From contig CANQAJ010000014.1 of NCBI GenBank assembly GCA_947589365.1, forward strand, positions 1-33,561: a DNA stretch of 33,561 nt. The letters are read 5' to 3'. Position numbers and translations under genes: made by a program. Each line of letters starts with the position of its first letter. The first letter of the stretch is position 1. Shown here in pieces: positions 20,196 to 30,148 of the stretch. The notes under the pieces are model-generated. The model saw nothing but the letters and a program-made list of their open reading frames with translations, searched no databases and was not told where the DNA came from. The DNA is from an uncultured Clostridia bacterium. GTDB taxonomy: Bacteria; Bacillota; Clostridia; Oscillospirales; Acutalibacteraceae.

Positions 20196-20224
20196 TTGAA
20201 AAATAGTTAAAAATAGGTTATAAT
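20196..20224 (+). promoter_or_regulatory. sigma-A-type promoter upstream of the lysozyme gene
   Basis: TTGAAA (20196-20201), 17-bp spacer, TATAAT (20219-20224). Confidence 0.65.
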
Positions 20225-20288
20225 TGTTACAAAATACAAAATAGGGGTGCTGTGTGCTGTACACCCTAAAAATAACAATTTTGTAACA
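20225..20288 (+). promoter_or_regulatory. inverted repeat in the leader/operator region of the lysozyme gene
   Basis: TGTTACAAAAT (20225-20235) and ATTTTGTAACA (20278-20288), a perfect 11-bp inverted repeat enclosing aggggtgc...gtacaccct. Confidence 0.6.
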
Positions 20289-20310
20289 TTATTGAAAGGT
20301 TGTGTAATAA

Positions 20311-23300
20311 TTGGGCGTCAATAGGCAAATTTCCAAACATTCTTTTGTTGACTTCATAAAGAATACACCGGGAAAGATGAAAAAAATATTAGCTGTAGCG
20401 TGTGCGGTGACCGTTGCGGGTAGTATGATACCGCTTGCATCTCTGTCCACTCAGGGTGCACAGACACCGATTTATGCGGTGACAACGGACAGACTTAATA
20501 TAAGAAAGGGTGCCGGAACAAAGTATGGTGTTATAGATACCGTTGATGAGGATGTTACGGTTACCGTACTCGGAAGAACAAATTCTAACTGGCTTAAGGT
20601 GAAGCTTCCGGATGGTACAACAGGCTATTGCTCGGGTGATTATCTCGATATTGTAACAGATGCAAGGGTTTCGGTCGATCTTAATCTCAGAAAAGGGGCA
20701 GGAACCAAATATTCCGTTATAAAGACACTGCGACCCGGAATTAAACTGGATATCATAAAGTTCTGTAATAAATCATGGGCTCAGGTTGAGCTTATTACGG
20801 GAGAAAAGGGTTATGTATGCACAGACAACAGTTATGTTACATATATTGCCGACAGCAATACTAAGGCAAGTTCCGCTGCAGTTAAGGTTTCCATCTCCAA
20901 TACTTCGGCAGCATTGAATATAGGAAAAAGCCTCACTTTAAAAGCAACAACAAATTCCGGCGGCAAATTTACATGGTCAAGCTCTAACAAGAAGGTTGCA
21001 ACGGTTACCTCCTCCGGCGTGGTTAAGGGTATATCGGCAGGTACGGCAACCGTAACCGCCAAGGACAGTAAGTCCGGAAAAACGGTAAAATGTACGGTTA
21101 AGGTAAGTAAAACGGTGCTTAAGTCAATAAAGCTTACCGAAACCTCGAAGACTCTTGCGGTTGGTTCCTCGTATACAATAAAGCCTTCATTAAACCCGTC
21201 GAACGGTGCGGTGAAGTACTCTACATCAAATAAATCCGTTGCTTCCGTTACATCTGCCGGTGTAGTCAAAGCACTTAAAGCCGGAACGGCAAAAATAACC
21301 GTAGCTGATGCCAACGGAAGTAAAAAAGCTGTTTTGACCGTAAAAGTAAATGATAAGCTTACAATGTCCAAAACATCGGTAAATCTTGATGTGGAAAAAA
21401 CCGTTACGCTTAAGGTTGCAGCAGCCTCGGTCGGAAAAATCAAATGGTTTAGCTCGAACAATACGATTGCAACGGTTAGCTCCAACGGTGTTGTCAAGGG
21501 TGTTTCGGAGGGTACCGCAACAATAACGGCAAAGGACAGTGAAACGGGCAGTTCCGCGAAATGTACCGTTAAAGTGAAGAATGTTGTTATAACCTCTATA
21601 AAGCTTCCTGAGGATTCAAAAGCACTTTCGGTCGGCTCCTCATTTACAGTCAATCCTACAATTACTCCTTCAAACGGAAGTGTGAACTATTCTACCTCCA
21701 ACAAATCCGTTGCTACCGTAACATCTGTGGGTGTTGTAAAGGCGGTCAAGGCGGGAACCGCAAAGATTAAGGTTGCTGACGCAAACGGAAGCAAAAATGC
21801 GGTTATGACGGTAAATGTAACAAAAGATGAAATTCCGCTTAAAAATAACTCTAAGGTTTCGTCAACAAATATTACGCTTGGAAGCTCCGTGAAAATAACG
21901 GGATCGGCAACGGGAGGCATTTCTCCTTATACATATTCTTACTACTTCAAAAAAGATACAGATAAGAATTGGGTAACAAAAAAGCTTAACACCAAGGACA
22001 GCTCGGAAACATTCAAACCTGAAAGTGCCGTATTATATAATGTCAAAGTTGTTGTAAAAGACAGCAAAGGTACAGTATCCGAGAAAATTGTTGATGTAAA
22101 TGTAAAAAATAAGTTTACGATTTCAGAAACATCGGCGAGCATTGGTGTTGGTGAAAGTCTGACCCTTAAGGCAACAACAACCACCGGAGGAAGCATAAAA
22201 TGGTCAAGCTCGGACAGCAAGGTTGCAACGGTAAGTTCAAAAGGAGTTGTAAAAGGTGTTTCGGAGGGCAGTGCAGCGATAACGGCAAAGGACAGCAAAA
22301 CAGGAGAAAGCCTCAAGTGTACCGTAAAGGTTAGTAAGGTTGTGCTTACATCCGTAAAGCTTCCCGTATCCTCATTAACTCTTGTAAAGGGAGAAAGCTA
22401 TACAATAAAGCCGACAATCGTACCCGAAAACGGAAAGGTAAAATATTCGACATCAAATAAAGCCGTTGCGACGGTAACATCAGGCGGTGTTGTAAAAGCC
22501 GTGAAGGCAGGCACTGCAAATATCACGGTTTCCGATCCCAACGGAAGCAAAAAGGCGGTACTTAAGGTCAGTGTTGAAAATAAGCCGACCATTAAAATTT
22601 CAAAGACATCGGCAAGTATTGAAGTGGGAGCCAATGTAACGCTTAAGGCAACGCTGTCAAACGGATCAAGTGTCAAGTGGTCAACTTCAAATTCAAATGT
22701 CGCAGCGGTTCGCAACGGTGTTGTAAGCGGTCTTAAAAGCGGAACTGCAACGATAACGGCAGCTGATGAGACGGGAAAAGCAAAAGCAAGCTGTAAGATT
22801 ACAGTCAAGTCTGTATCCTCAACCGGTGTAAGCCTTTCGAGATATACGGCAGGTACGACCGCCGGAAAGACAATATATATAAAGGGCTATTCTACATATA
22901 GTGCTTCGTGGGGTTCCAGTAATACAAATATAGCGACTGTAAAGGATGGATTTATAAAAACAAAGAATACAGGTAAGGTTGCGATAACCTATACGGACAA
23001 AAAGGGCAGAAGGGCAGTATGCGTTGTTACCGTAAGCAGTGCAGACCCGATAAAATTCACATATTCTTCTCCGAATTCTGCTGTTCGTAATTCTAAGGTC
23101 AAGCTTATAGCAATAACGGATAAGACTCGTACAAAGGTTAAATTTGTTATAAATGTAAAAGGAAAGAATGTTACAGTCAATGCAACCAATAAAAAGACTG
23201 ACGGTGATACTTATGTATGGACGGCTGAGTACAAAGCGACTGTAGCGGGTACGCTCGACTATAAAGCTTATTCATACAAAGATGGAAAATGGTCAACAAG

Positions 23301-24147
23301 CTCGGACGGTAAGGCGGATATATATGTAACCACCAAAACCGATGTAAAAACCACAACCAATGACAGACTCCGTGCGAGTGACGGGTTGATTGAGTTTATA
23401 GGTGAAAAAGAGGGATTTGTTTCTCAGATTACCTATGATAAACTTGCAAATAATATACCTACGCTCGGTTACGGCTATGTTGTATGGGAGGGTTGGACTT
23501 TCTATGATAATTTGACCAAAAATGAAGCTTACGCTTTGCTTGTCAAGGCTGTAAATCAGGAAGTTTATGCAAAAAGAGTGAACGATATGCTTGTTGAAAA
23601 CAAGATAAAATTCAATCAGCAGCAGTTTGATGCACTTGTATCGTTCTCGTACAATTTAGGTACGGGATGGACTTATTCTTCGGATCTTTTGGATATACTG
23701 CGTAATTCCTATGCACCTTCGACCTCGAGCGGTACGGTAACAGCTACAGTGGATGCTTATGGCGGACTTTACCTCAGAAAGAGTTATACGACCTCCTCTG
23801 ATGCAATCACTCTTATGCCTGACGGCTCAAAGGTAACTCTTGTAAGTACAAAAGTGTATAACGGTGTATGGTACAAAGTAAAGACGTCGGACGGAAAGGT
23901 CGGATATTGCAGCGGAACGTATCTTGATCTGCATTACTCAAATTCATCCGTCAGGGATCTTAATTACGTGAACAAAAATTCACTTATCACGGAAATGCTT
24001 GCTTACCATCATGCAGGCGGTGTGTGCTACTACGGACTGCTTTACAGACGTGCGGATGAGTTGGAGATGTTCCTTTATGGGGATTATGTTTCGGACGGAC
24101 GAAATAATAAACACAATTTCCCGAATCCTTATTGTATTTCATGGTAA
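20311..24147 (+). CDS. secreted multidomain lysozyme: signal peptide, 2x SH3b, about 8 Big_2-like Ig repeats with an interposed module, and GH24 lysozyme split by a third SH3b
   Basis: Signal MKKILAVACAVTVAGSMIPLASLSTQGA; SH3b motifs LNIRKGAGTKYGVI...GYCSGDYLD and LNLRKGAGTKYSVI; repeats with VATVTSSGVVKGISAGTATVTAKDS; GH24 motifs EKEGFVSQITYDKLANNIPTLGYGY, FNQQQFDALVSFSYNLGTGW, and AYHHAGGVCYYGLLYRRADELEMFLYGDY. Confidence 0.9.
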   Translation: MGVNRQISKHSFVDFIKNTPGKMKKILAVACAVTVAGSMIPLASLSTQGAQTPIYAVTTDRLNIRKGAGTKYGVIDTVDEDVTVTVLGRTNSNWLKVKLPDGTTGYCSGDYLDIVTDARVSVDLNLRKGAGTKYSVIKTLRPGIKLDIIKFCNKSWAQVELITGEKGYVCTDNSYVTYIADSNTKASSAAVKVSISNTSAALNIGKSLTLKATTNSGGKFTWSSSNKKVATVTSSGVVKGISAGTATVTAKDSKSGKTVKCTVKVSKTVLKSIKLTETSKTLAVGSSYTIKPSLNPSNGAVKYSTSNKSVASVTSAGVVKALKAGTAKITVADANGSKKAVLTVKVNDKLTMSKTSVNLDVEKTVTLKVAAASVGKIKWFSSNNTIATVSSNGVVKGVSEGTATITAKDSETGSSAKCTVKVKNVVITSIKLPEDSKALSVGSSFTVNPTITPSNGSVNYSTSNKSVATVTSVGVVKAVKAGTAKIKVADANGSKNAVMTVNVTKDEIPLKNNSKVSSTNITLGSSVKITGSATGGISPYTYSYYFKKDTDKNWVTKKLNTKDSSETFKPESAVLYNVKVVVKDSKGTVSEKIVDVNVKNKFTISETSASIGVGESLTLKATTTTGGSIKWSSSDSKVATVSSKGVVKGVSEGSAAITAKDSKTGESLKCTVKVSKVVLTSVKLPVSSLTLVKGESYTIKPTIVPENGKVKYSTSNKAVATVTSGGVVKAVKAGTANITVSDPNGSKKAVLKVSVENKPTIKISKTSASIEVGANVTLKATLSNGSSVKWSTSNSNVAAVRNGVVSGLKSGTATITAADETGKAKASCKITVKSVSSTGVSLSRYTAGTTAGKTIYIKGYSTYSASWGSSNTNIATVKDGFIKTKNTGKVAITYTDKKGRRAVCVVTVSSADPIKFTYSSPNSAVRNSKVKLIAITDKTRTKVKFVINVKGKNVTVNATNKKTDGDTYVWTAEYKATVAGTLDYKAYSYKDGKWSTSSDGKADIYVTTKTDVKTTTNDRLRASDGLIEFIGEKEGFVSQITYDKLANNIPTLGYGYVVWEGWTFYDNLTKNEAYALLVKAVNQEVYAKRVNDMLVENKIKFNQQQFDALVSFSYNLGTGWTYSSDLLDILRNSYAPSTSSGTVTATVDAYGGLYLRKSYTTSSDAITLMPDGSKVTLVSTKVYNGVWYKVKTSDGKVGYCSGTYLDLHYSNSSVRDLNYVNKNSLITEMLAYHHAGGVCYYGLLYRRADELEMFLYGDYVSDGRNNKHNFPNPYCISW

Positions 24148-24211
24148 CCGGGACGGTCGGTTATGACTGTATCGGAACGTAAGTCTTTTAAGTCCCGGCA
24201 CGGGTCAATGA

Positions 24212-24233
24212 AAAAACAGTCACGACTGTTTTT
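24212..24233 (+). terminator. putative intrinsic terminator after the lysozyme gene
   Basis: AAAAACAGTC-AC-GACTGTTTTT. Confidence 0.6.
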
Positions 24234-24236
24234 CGG

Positions 24237-24267
24237 CAGGACCACCTTGCATTATAGGGTGGTCCTG
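24237..24267 (+). terminator. second hairpin directly downstream
   Basis: CAGGACCACC ... GGTGGTCCTG, perfect 10-bp stem; no strong T-tract. Confidence 0.4.
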
Positions 24268-24378
24268 TTGCCTGTCCGCATTGCATATGTAAATACTGTC
24301 TGAATTTGCAGTATCATTACGGGAGAGAGAATTAATGCGGCAGTTCGTAAATATATTTTGTTATGAGGTGTTAAAATT

Positions 24379-25182
24379 ATGAATAAGAAAATAGGTTTTA
24401 TCGGAGCAGGTAATATGGCAACCGCCATTATCGGAGGGCTGCTGGGGAATGAGCTTAAATCGCCGGAAGAAATACTTGTGTTTGATTTAGATGAAATCAA
24501 GCTTTCCGCAATGGCTGAAAAGGGGATAGCTTCAACTGCAACGGGTGCGGAGCTTGTTGAAAAAACGGATATTATAGTTCTTGCGGTAAAGCCGCAGAAT
24601 TATGACGAGGTTTTGTCGGAGATTAAAGCGGCTGTGAATGAAAATAAAATTTTTGTAACAATAGCCGCCGGAATTTCAATAGAATATGTCCGCAGGGGTA
24701 TCGGGAAAAAGTGTCCTGCCGTGCGTGTTATGCCGAACACTCCTCTTTTACTCGGAAAGGGTGCTACCGCAATGTGTCGTTCGGAAAATATCAGTGATGA
24801 GGATTTTAATGAGGTGTATAATATGTTTGCACTTTCGGGCGAGGTTGCAATACTTCCGGAGGAGCAGATGAATGCCGTTATAGCGGTAAATGGCAGCAGT
24901 CCGGCATATGTGTATCTTTTTGCAAAGTCTATGGTTGATTATGCAGTTTCTGTCGGAATAGACAGGGATACTGCACTAAGGCTTGTATGCAAGACATTTG
25001 AGGGAAGTGCGGAAATGCTTCGGAGCGGAAATGATACACCGGAGGAACTGATCAAAAAGGTATGCTCAAAGGGCGGCACAACTATAGAGGCTATGAATGT
25101 GTTGTATGAAAGAAATGTTCCCGGTGCAATAAACGATGCTATGGCGGCTTGCACAAAAAGAGCCGGGGAACTTAGTAAATAG
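24379..25182 (+). CDS. proC: pyrroline-5-carboxylate reductase
   Basis: KIGFIGAGNMATAIIGGLL, ILAVKPQNYDEVL, VRVMPNTPLLLGKGATAM, and C-terminal SKGGTTIEAMNVLYE. Confidence 0.97.
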   Translation: MNKKIGFIGAGNMATAIIGGLLGNELKSPEEILVFDLDEIKLSAMAEKGIASTATGAELVEKTDIIVLAVKPQNYDEVLSEIKAAVNENKIFVTIAAGISIEYVRRGIGKKCPAVRVMPNTPLLLGKGATAMCRSENISDEDFNEVYNMFALSGEVAILPEEQMNAVIAVNGSSPAYVYLFAKSMVDYAVSVGIDRDTALRLVCKTFEGSAEMLRSGNDTPEELIKKVCSKGGTTIEAMNVLYERNVPGAINDAMAACTKRAGELSK

Positions 25183-25344
25183 TTTACAAATAAATTATCT
25201 TATTCTTAAGATGCGTTGTTAAAATATAGAAATATATTTTTTAAATTAATTTTTATTGTAACTTCTTGACTTTTAACGGATTAAATCGTATAATTACAAT
25301 CAGCAATCGGTAGTTCCATTTTTTACAGTAGGAGGATGTTGGAA

Positions 25345-26292
25345 ATGTTTTGTAAATCTTGCGGTGCATATATGGAGGATTCTTACAATGTGTGCCAGAA
25401 TTGCGGTACGAAGAAGGGTCTTGGTGCTTCATTTTGTGATAAATGTGGAGCAGTAAGGCAGATTGGGATGGCTTTCTGCCAGAATTGCGGTAATAATCTT
25501 GATGTTCAGCAGAGTGCAGCACAGAATACATCACCATATGCTCAGCAGACAACAGCTCAGCAGATTCAGAGTGTTGCTCAAATGGATAATTCACAGTATT
25601 TACCGCCGAAAAAATATTGCAGAAACTGCGGTTCTCAGGTTATGAATAATCAGGTTATCTGCACGAAATGCGGCGTTAAAGTAGGTCAGGGTACCTCTTT
25701 CTGTCCGCACTGTGCCGCTCCTGTTCAGCCGGGTGCCGAAGCTTGTATGAGCTGCGGACAAAGTCTTAAGACTTTCGATATCGGCAGTTATTTCAAAGAG
25801 TTTTATGAAAACTTTGCTTCCATATTCAGAACATCCGATATAAAATCGCTTATTTTAGATTACGGTGCAATTTTTGCAAGTGTGCTTGTGTTTATACTTT
25901 CATTTATTCCTTCGGTAAGTGTAGCGATAAGCGGATATTTGAGTGTAAGTGTAGGCAGCGTCAATATTTATGGCTACAGCGGTTTTGCCGGTTTTCTGTT
26001 GGTTCTCGCATTAATTACAGGTATTGTACGTTTTGAACCTCATGTAAATAAATTTATCAATTCCAATCAATCTGTTGGTAAGTATTGTATTTTTGTAACT
26101 CCGGGATTGATGCTGATAAGTCTTATAATATCGGTTATAAGTGTGATCAGTGTAGGCTCTGTATCGTCATATGGTATGACAGCCGGTGTTTACTTTAATT
26201 TCTGGGGTTGGCTTATTATAATATTTACAATTGTTGCCGCTATAACAGCAGTGCTGTCATTCCTGAGAAAGGAAAATAAAATAAAACTTTAA
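25345..26292 (+). CDS. membrane protein with four tandem double-CxxC zinc ribbons
   Basis: CxxC pairs CKSC/CQNC, CDKC/CQNC, CRNC/CTKC, CPHC/CMSC, then about 4 hydrophobic helices. ATG 25345 spaced correctly from aggagg; the ORF-track ATG 25336 overlaps the RBS. Confidence 0.85.
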   Translation: MFCKSCGAYMEDSYNVCQNCGTKKGLGASFCDKCGAVRQIGMAFCQNCGNNLDVQQSAAQNTSPYAQQTTAQQIQSVAQMDNSQYLPPKKYCRNCGSQVMNNQVICTKCGVKVGQGTSFCPHCAAPVQPGAEACMSCGQSLKTFDIGSYFKEFYENFASIFRTSDIKSLILDYGAIFASVLVFILSFIPSVSVAISGYLSVSVGSVNIYGYSGFAGFLLVLALITGIVRFEPHVNKFINSNQSVGKYCIFVTPGLMLISLIISVISVISVGSVSSYGMTAGVYFNFWGWLIIIFTIVAAITAVLSFLRKENKIKL

Positions 26293-26309
26293 TTTACATT
26301 AATGTTTTC

Positions 26310-26346
26310 AAACCGTACCTGATTTTTTAGGTGCGGTTTTATTTTT
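26310..26346 (+). terminator. intrinsic terminator after the zinc-ribbon gene
   Basis: AAACCGTACCT-gatttttt-AGGTGCGGTTTT followed by atttttg. Confidence 0.75.
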
Positions 26347-26453
26347 GCGGTGTCTGTCATTTCCAAATAGTATACATATTTAGCAAAAATATTTCTAAAT
26401 ATTATATAAATAAATAAATTATTCCCAAAATTAAAATTGGGTGACAATTCCAT

Positions 26454-26483
26454 TTGACACGGTGCAGCAATTGGTGTTATACT
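26454..26483 (+). promoter_or_regulatory. sigma-A promoter with extended -10 upstream of the sugar transferase
   Basis: TTGACA (26454-26459), 18-bp spacer, TGt-TATACT (26478-26483). Confidence 0.65.
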
Positions 26484-26542
26484 TACATTACAGCATAAAT
26501 GTGAAATGCTTTTTATGTATGTTTCTGTCAGGAGTGGTTGTA

Positions 26543-27235
26543 ATGAATATTAACGACTTTGTTCTTGAAAAGAATAATATTGCATATGGGGCTGATGACG
26601 GGGAGGATTTTGTTTATGAAAGTAAACCCGTTTATTGTGCAGTCAAAAGATTTTTCGGAATATTATTATCTCTTATTGCAATTATAGTATTAAGTCCTCT
26701 TTTTGCGGTAGTCGCTATTCTTATTTCTGTGTGGGACGGTAAGGGAAAACCTATATTCGTTCAGGAACGCTGCGGTAAAAACGGCAAAATTTTTAAGCTT
26801 TACAAATTCAGAACAATGTGTATAGACGCAGAGGAGAAAAAAGACACCCTTCGTGAACTCAACGAAATGGACGGTCCTGTATTCAAGATAAAGGATGATC
26901 CCCGTATTACAAAGATAGGGAAGTTCCTCAGAGCGACAAACATAGATGAGCTTCCGCAGCTTTTTAATATACTTAAGGGTGATATGTCAATTGTAGGTCC
27001 GCGTCCGCCGCTGCCGGATGAGGTTAAACAATATGACAGTACAGACAAACTTCGCTTACTTGTCACTCCCGGTCTTACTTGCTATTGGCAGGCAAGCCCT
27101 GACAGAAACGATATGTCCTTCAAGGAGTGGATGGAGCTTGACAGAAAATACATTAAGGAAAGAAGTCTTGCGGTTGATATAAAGCTGATTTTCAAAACAG
27201 CATATTCTGTTATCTGCCACCATGACGGAAGATAA
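26543..27235 (+). CDS. bacterial sugar transferase (undecaprenyl-phosphate sugar phosphotransferase-like)
   Basis: VKRFFGILLSLIAIIVLSPLFAVVAILI...PIFVQERCGKNGKIFKLYKFRTM...TKIGKFLRATNIDELPQLFNILKGDMSIVGPRPPLPDEV...VTPGLTCYWQ. ATG 26543 behind caggag; the longer ORF overlaps the promoter. Confidence 0.93.
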   Translation: MNINDFVLEKNNIAYGADDGEDFVYESKPVYCAVKRFFGILLSLIAIIVLSPLFAVVAILISVWDGKGKPIFVQERCGKNGKIFKLYKFRTMCIDAEEKKDTLRELNEMDGPVFKIKDDPRITKIGKFLRATNIDELPQLFNILKGDMSIVGPRPPLPDEVKQYDSTDKLRLLVTPGLTCYWQASPDRNDMSFKEWMELDRKYIKERSLAVDIKLIFKTAYSVICHHDGR

Positions 27236-27239
27236 TTTT

Positions 27240-27270
27240 TTCCCGGCCTGTCGGTCGGGAATTGTTTTAT
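27240..27270 (+). terminator. intrinsic terminator after the sugar transferase
   Basis: TCCCGGCC-tgtc-GGTCGGGA (one G-T) followed by attgttttatt. Confidence 0.6.
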
Positions 27271-27349
27271 TGAAAAATTAACAGAATTGTGATAAGATTC
27301 ATATAAAAAATAAAAAAATATAAAATTTTATAAAACTGCCAAATAATAC

Positions 27350-27378
27350 TTGATTTTTTTCCAAAAAGAGGTTACAAT
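27350..27378 (+). promoter_or_regulatory. sigma-A promoter of groESL
   Basis: TTGATT (27350-27355), 17-bp spacer, TACAAT (27373-27378), immediately upstream of CIRCE. Confidence 0.65.
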
Positions 27379-27382
27379 ATAA

Positions 27383-27409
27383 TTAGCACTCGGGGGTTGA
27401 GAGTGCTAA
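27383..27409 (+). promoter_or_regulatory. CIRCE operator (HrcA binding site)
   Basis: TTAGCACTC-N9-GAGTGCTAA, perfect match to the CIRCE consensus, upstream of groES. Confidence 0.97.
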
Positions 27410-27453
27410 TTATATTTTTTAAATTATGAATTTGCTGTAAGGAGGCAATAATT

Positions 27454-27738
27454 ATGACAATCAAACCATTACTTGACAGAGTTGTTGTAAAGGCTGAGGA
27501 AGCTGAGGAAACAACAAAGAGCGGTATTGTGCTTACCGCGGCTTCACAGGAAAAGCCTCAGTTTGCTACCGTTGTGGCTGTAGGACCGGGAGGACTGGTT
27601 GACGGCAGCGAAGTAACGATGTATGTAAATGTAGGCGATAAGGTTATAACGAGCAAATATTCCGGAACAGAGGTCAAGCTTGACGATCAGGAATATACAA
27701 TAGTTCGTCAGTCAGATATTCTTGCAGTTGTAGAATAA
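27454..27738 (+). CDS. groES: co-chaperonin GroES
   Basis: MTIKPLLDRVVVKAEEAEETTKSGIVLTAASQEKPQFATVVAVGPGG...YSGTEVKLDDQEYTIVRQSDILAVVE. Confidence 0.98.
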   Translation: MTIKPLLDRVVVKAEEAEETTKSGIVLTAASQEKPQFATVVAVGPGGLVDGSEVTMYVNVGDKVITSKYSGTEVKLDDQEYTIVRQSDILAVVE

Positions 27739-27763
27739 TTCAAAGAAAGGATTATGGAGGTAA

Positions 27764-29398
<1,635 letters not shown>

Positions 29399-29441
29399 TA
29401 ACATAAATAATTATCATTCCTTCTTTCAAATATATTTTAGT

Positions 29442-29477
29442 AAATCCGCAGAACGTTATGCTCTGCGGATTTTTTTA
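29442..29477 (+). terminator. intrinsic terminator of groESL
   Basis: AAATCCGCAGA-acgttatgc-TCTGCGGATTT followed by TTTTT. Confidence 0.9.
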
Positions 29478-29514
29478 TATCCCTCGTATTGTATTATGTT
29501 TCAATAATTATTCT

Positions 29515-29934
29515 CTATTTCAGAAGCATATCAATGTAATTCAATATAGACTTACGATTCTTCTTTTCTCCGAAGTAAATCCATATCAATATAGGAAGAT
29601 AAAATATACAAGAGTATAAAAATTCATTAAAACCGAGAAAAATTCCCTCGAATAACAAAGCTAAAAAAATAAAACCCTGAATAATCGGTCCGCTTATTAT
29701 TATTCCTGTCATCGTTGTAACATCTTTATCGGTTTTATAATATCCTAAAAAATATGATTTTAACAATTGCGGTATACCCCGGCTTCCCGTTTCACCGCTC
29801 TCATAATACAGAACGATTTTATTATTCCTATTATAAATCCAGTTAATACCATATTTGTCAACGGAATATGTCTGAGATGTAATTTTTTTGGTAAATTGCG
29901 ATATGGTATTGTCAACAGATTTTCTGATTATCAT
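29515..29934 (-). CDS. hypothetical membrane protein
   Basis: 139-aa ORF with two hydrophobic segments (TMTGIIISGPIIQGFIFLALLFEGIFLG, YSCIFYLPILIWIYFG); RBS-like aggag upstream. Confidence 0.7.
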   Translation of the reverse strand: MIIRKSVDNTISQFTKKITSQTYSVDKYGINWIYNRNNKIVLYYESGETGSRGIPQLLKSYFLGYYKTDKDVTTMTGIIISGPIIQGFIFLALLFEGIFLGFNEFLYSCIFYLPILIWIYFGEKKNRKSILNYIDMLLK

Positions 29935-30148
29935 AAAAAACTCCTATTTTTGTTGCTTAACTTAATGTTAAAGTTTGTATATATTATAGCACGGAACTCA
30001 ATAATATGGAAGAAATTATGTTGCCTTTTTTGAAGTAAATGATATATCCTCACAAATAACCGTAAGAATTTGTAGGGAGCATTTCGGAAATATAAAAACT
30101 CCGAATGGTAATATTAATAATATATATGAAAAGCGGGGGATAGGGAAT

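Noticed and set aside
20832-23189. Series of minus-strand ORFs (273, 77, 124, 136, 66 aa) opposite the lysozyme gene
   Set aside because: They mirror the repetitive Big_2 coding sequence (recurrent TVATxLFExxHxxxPP); shadow ORFs.
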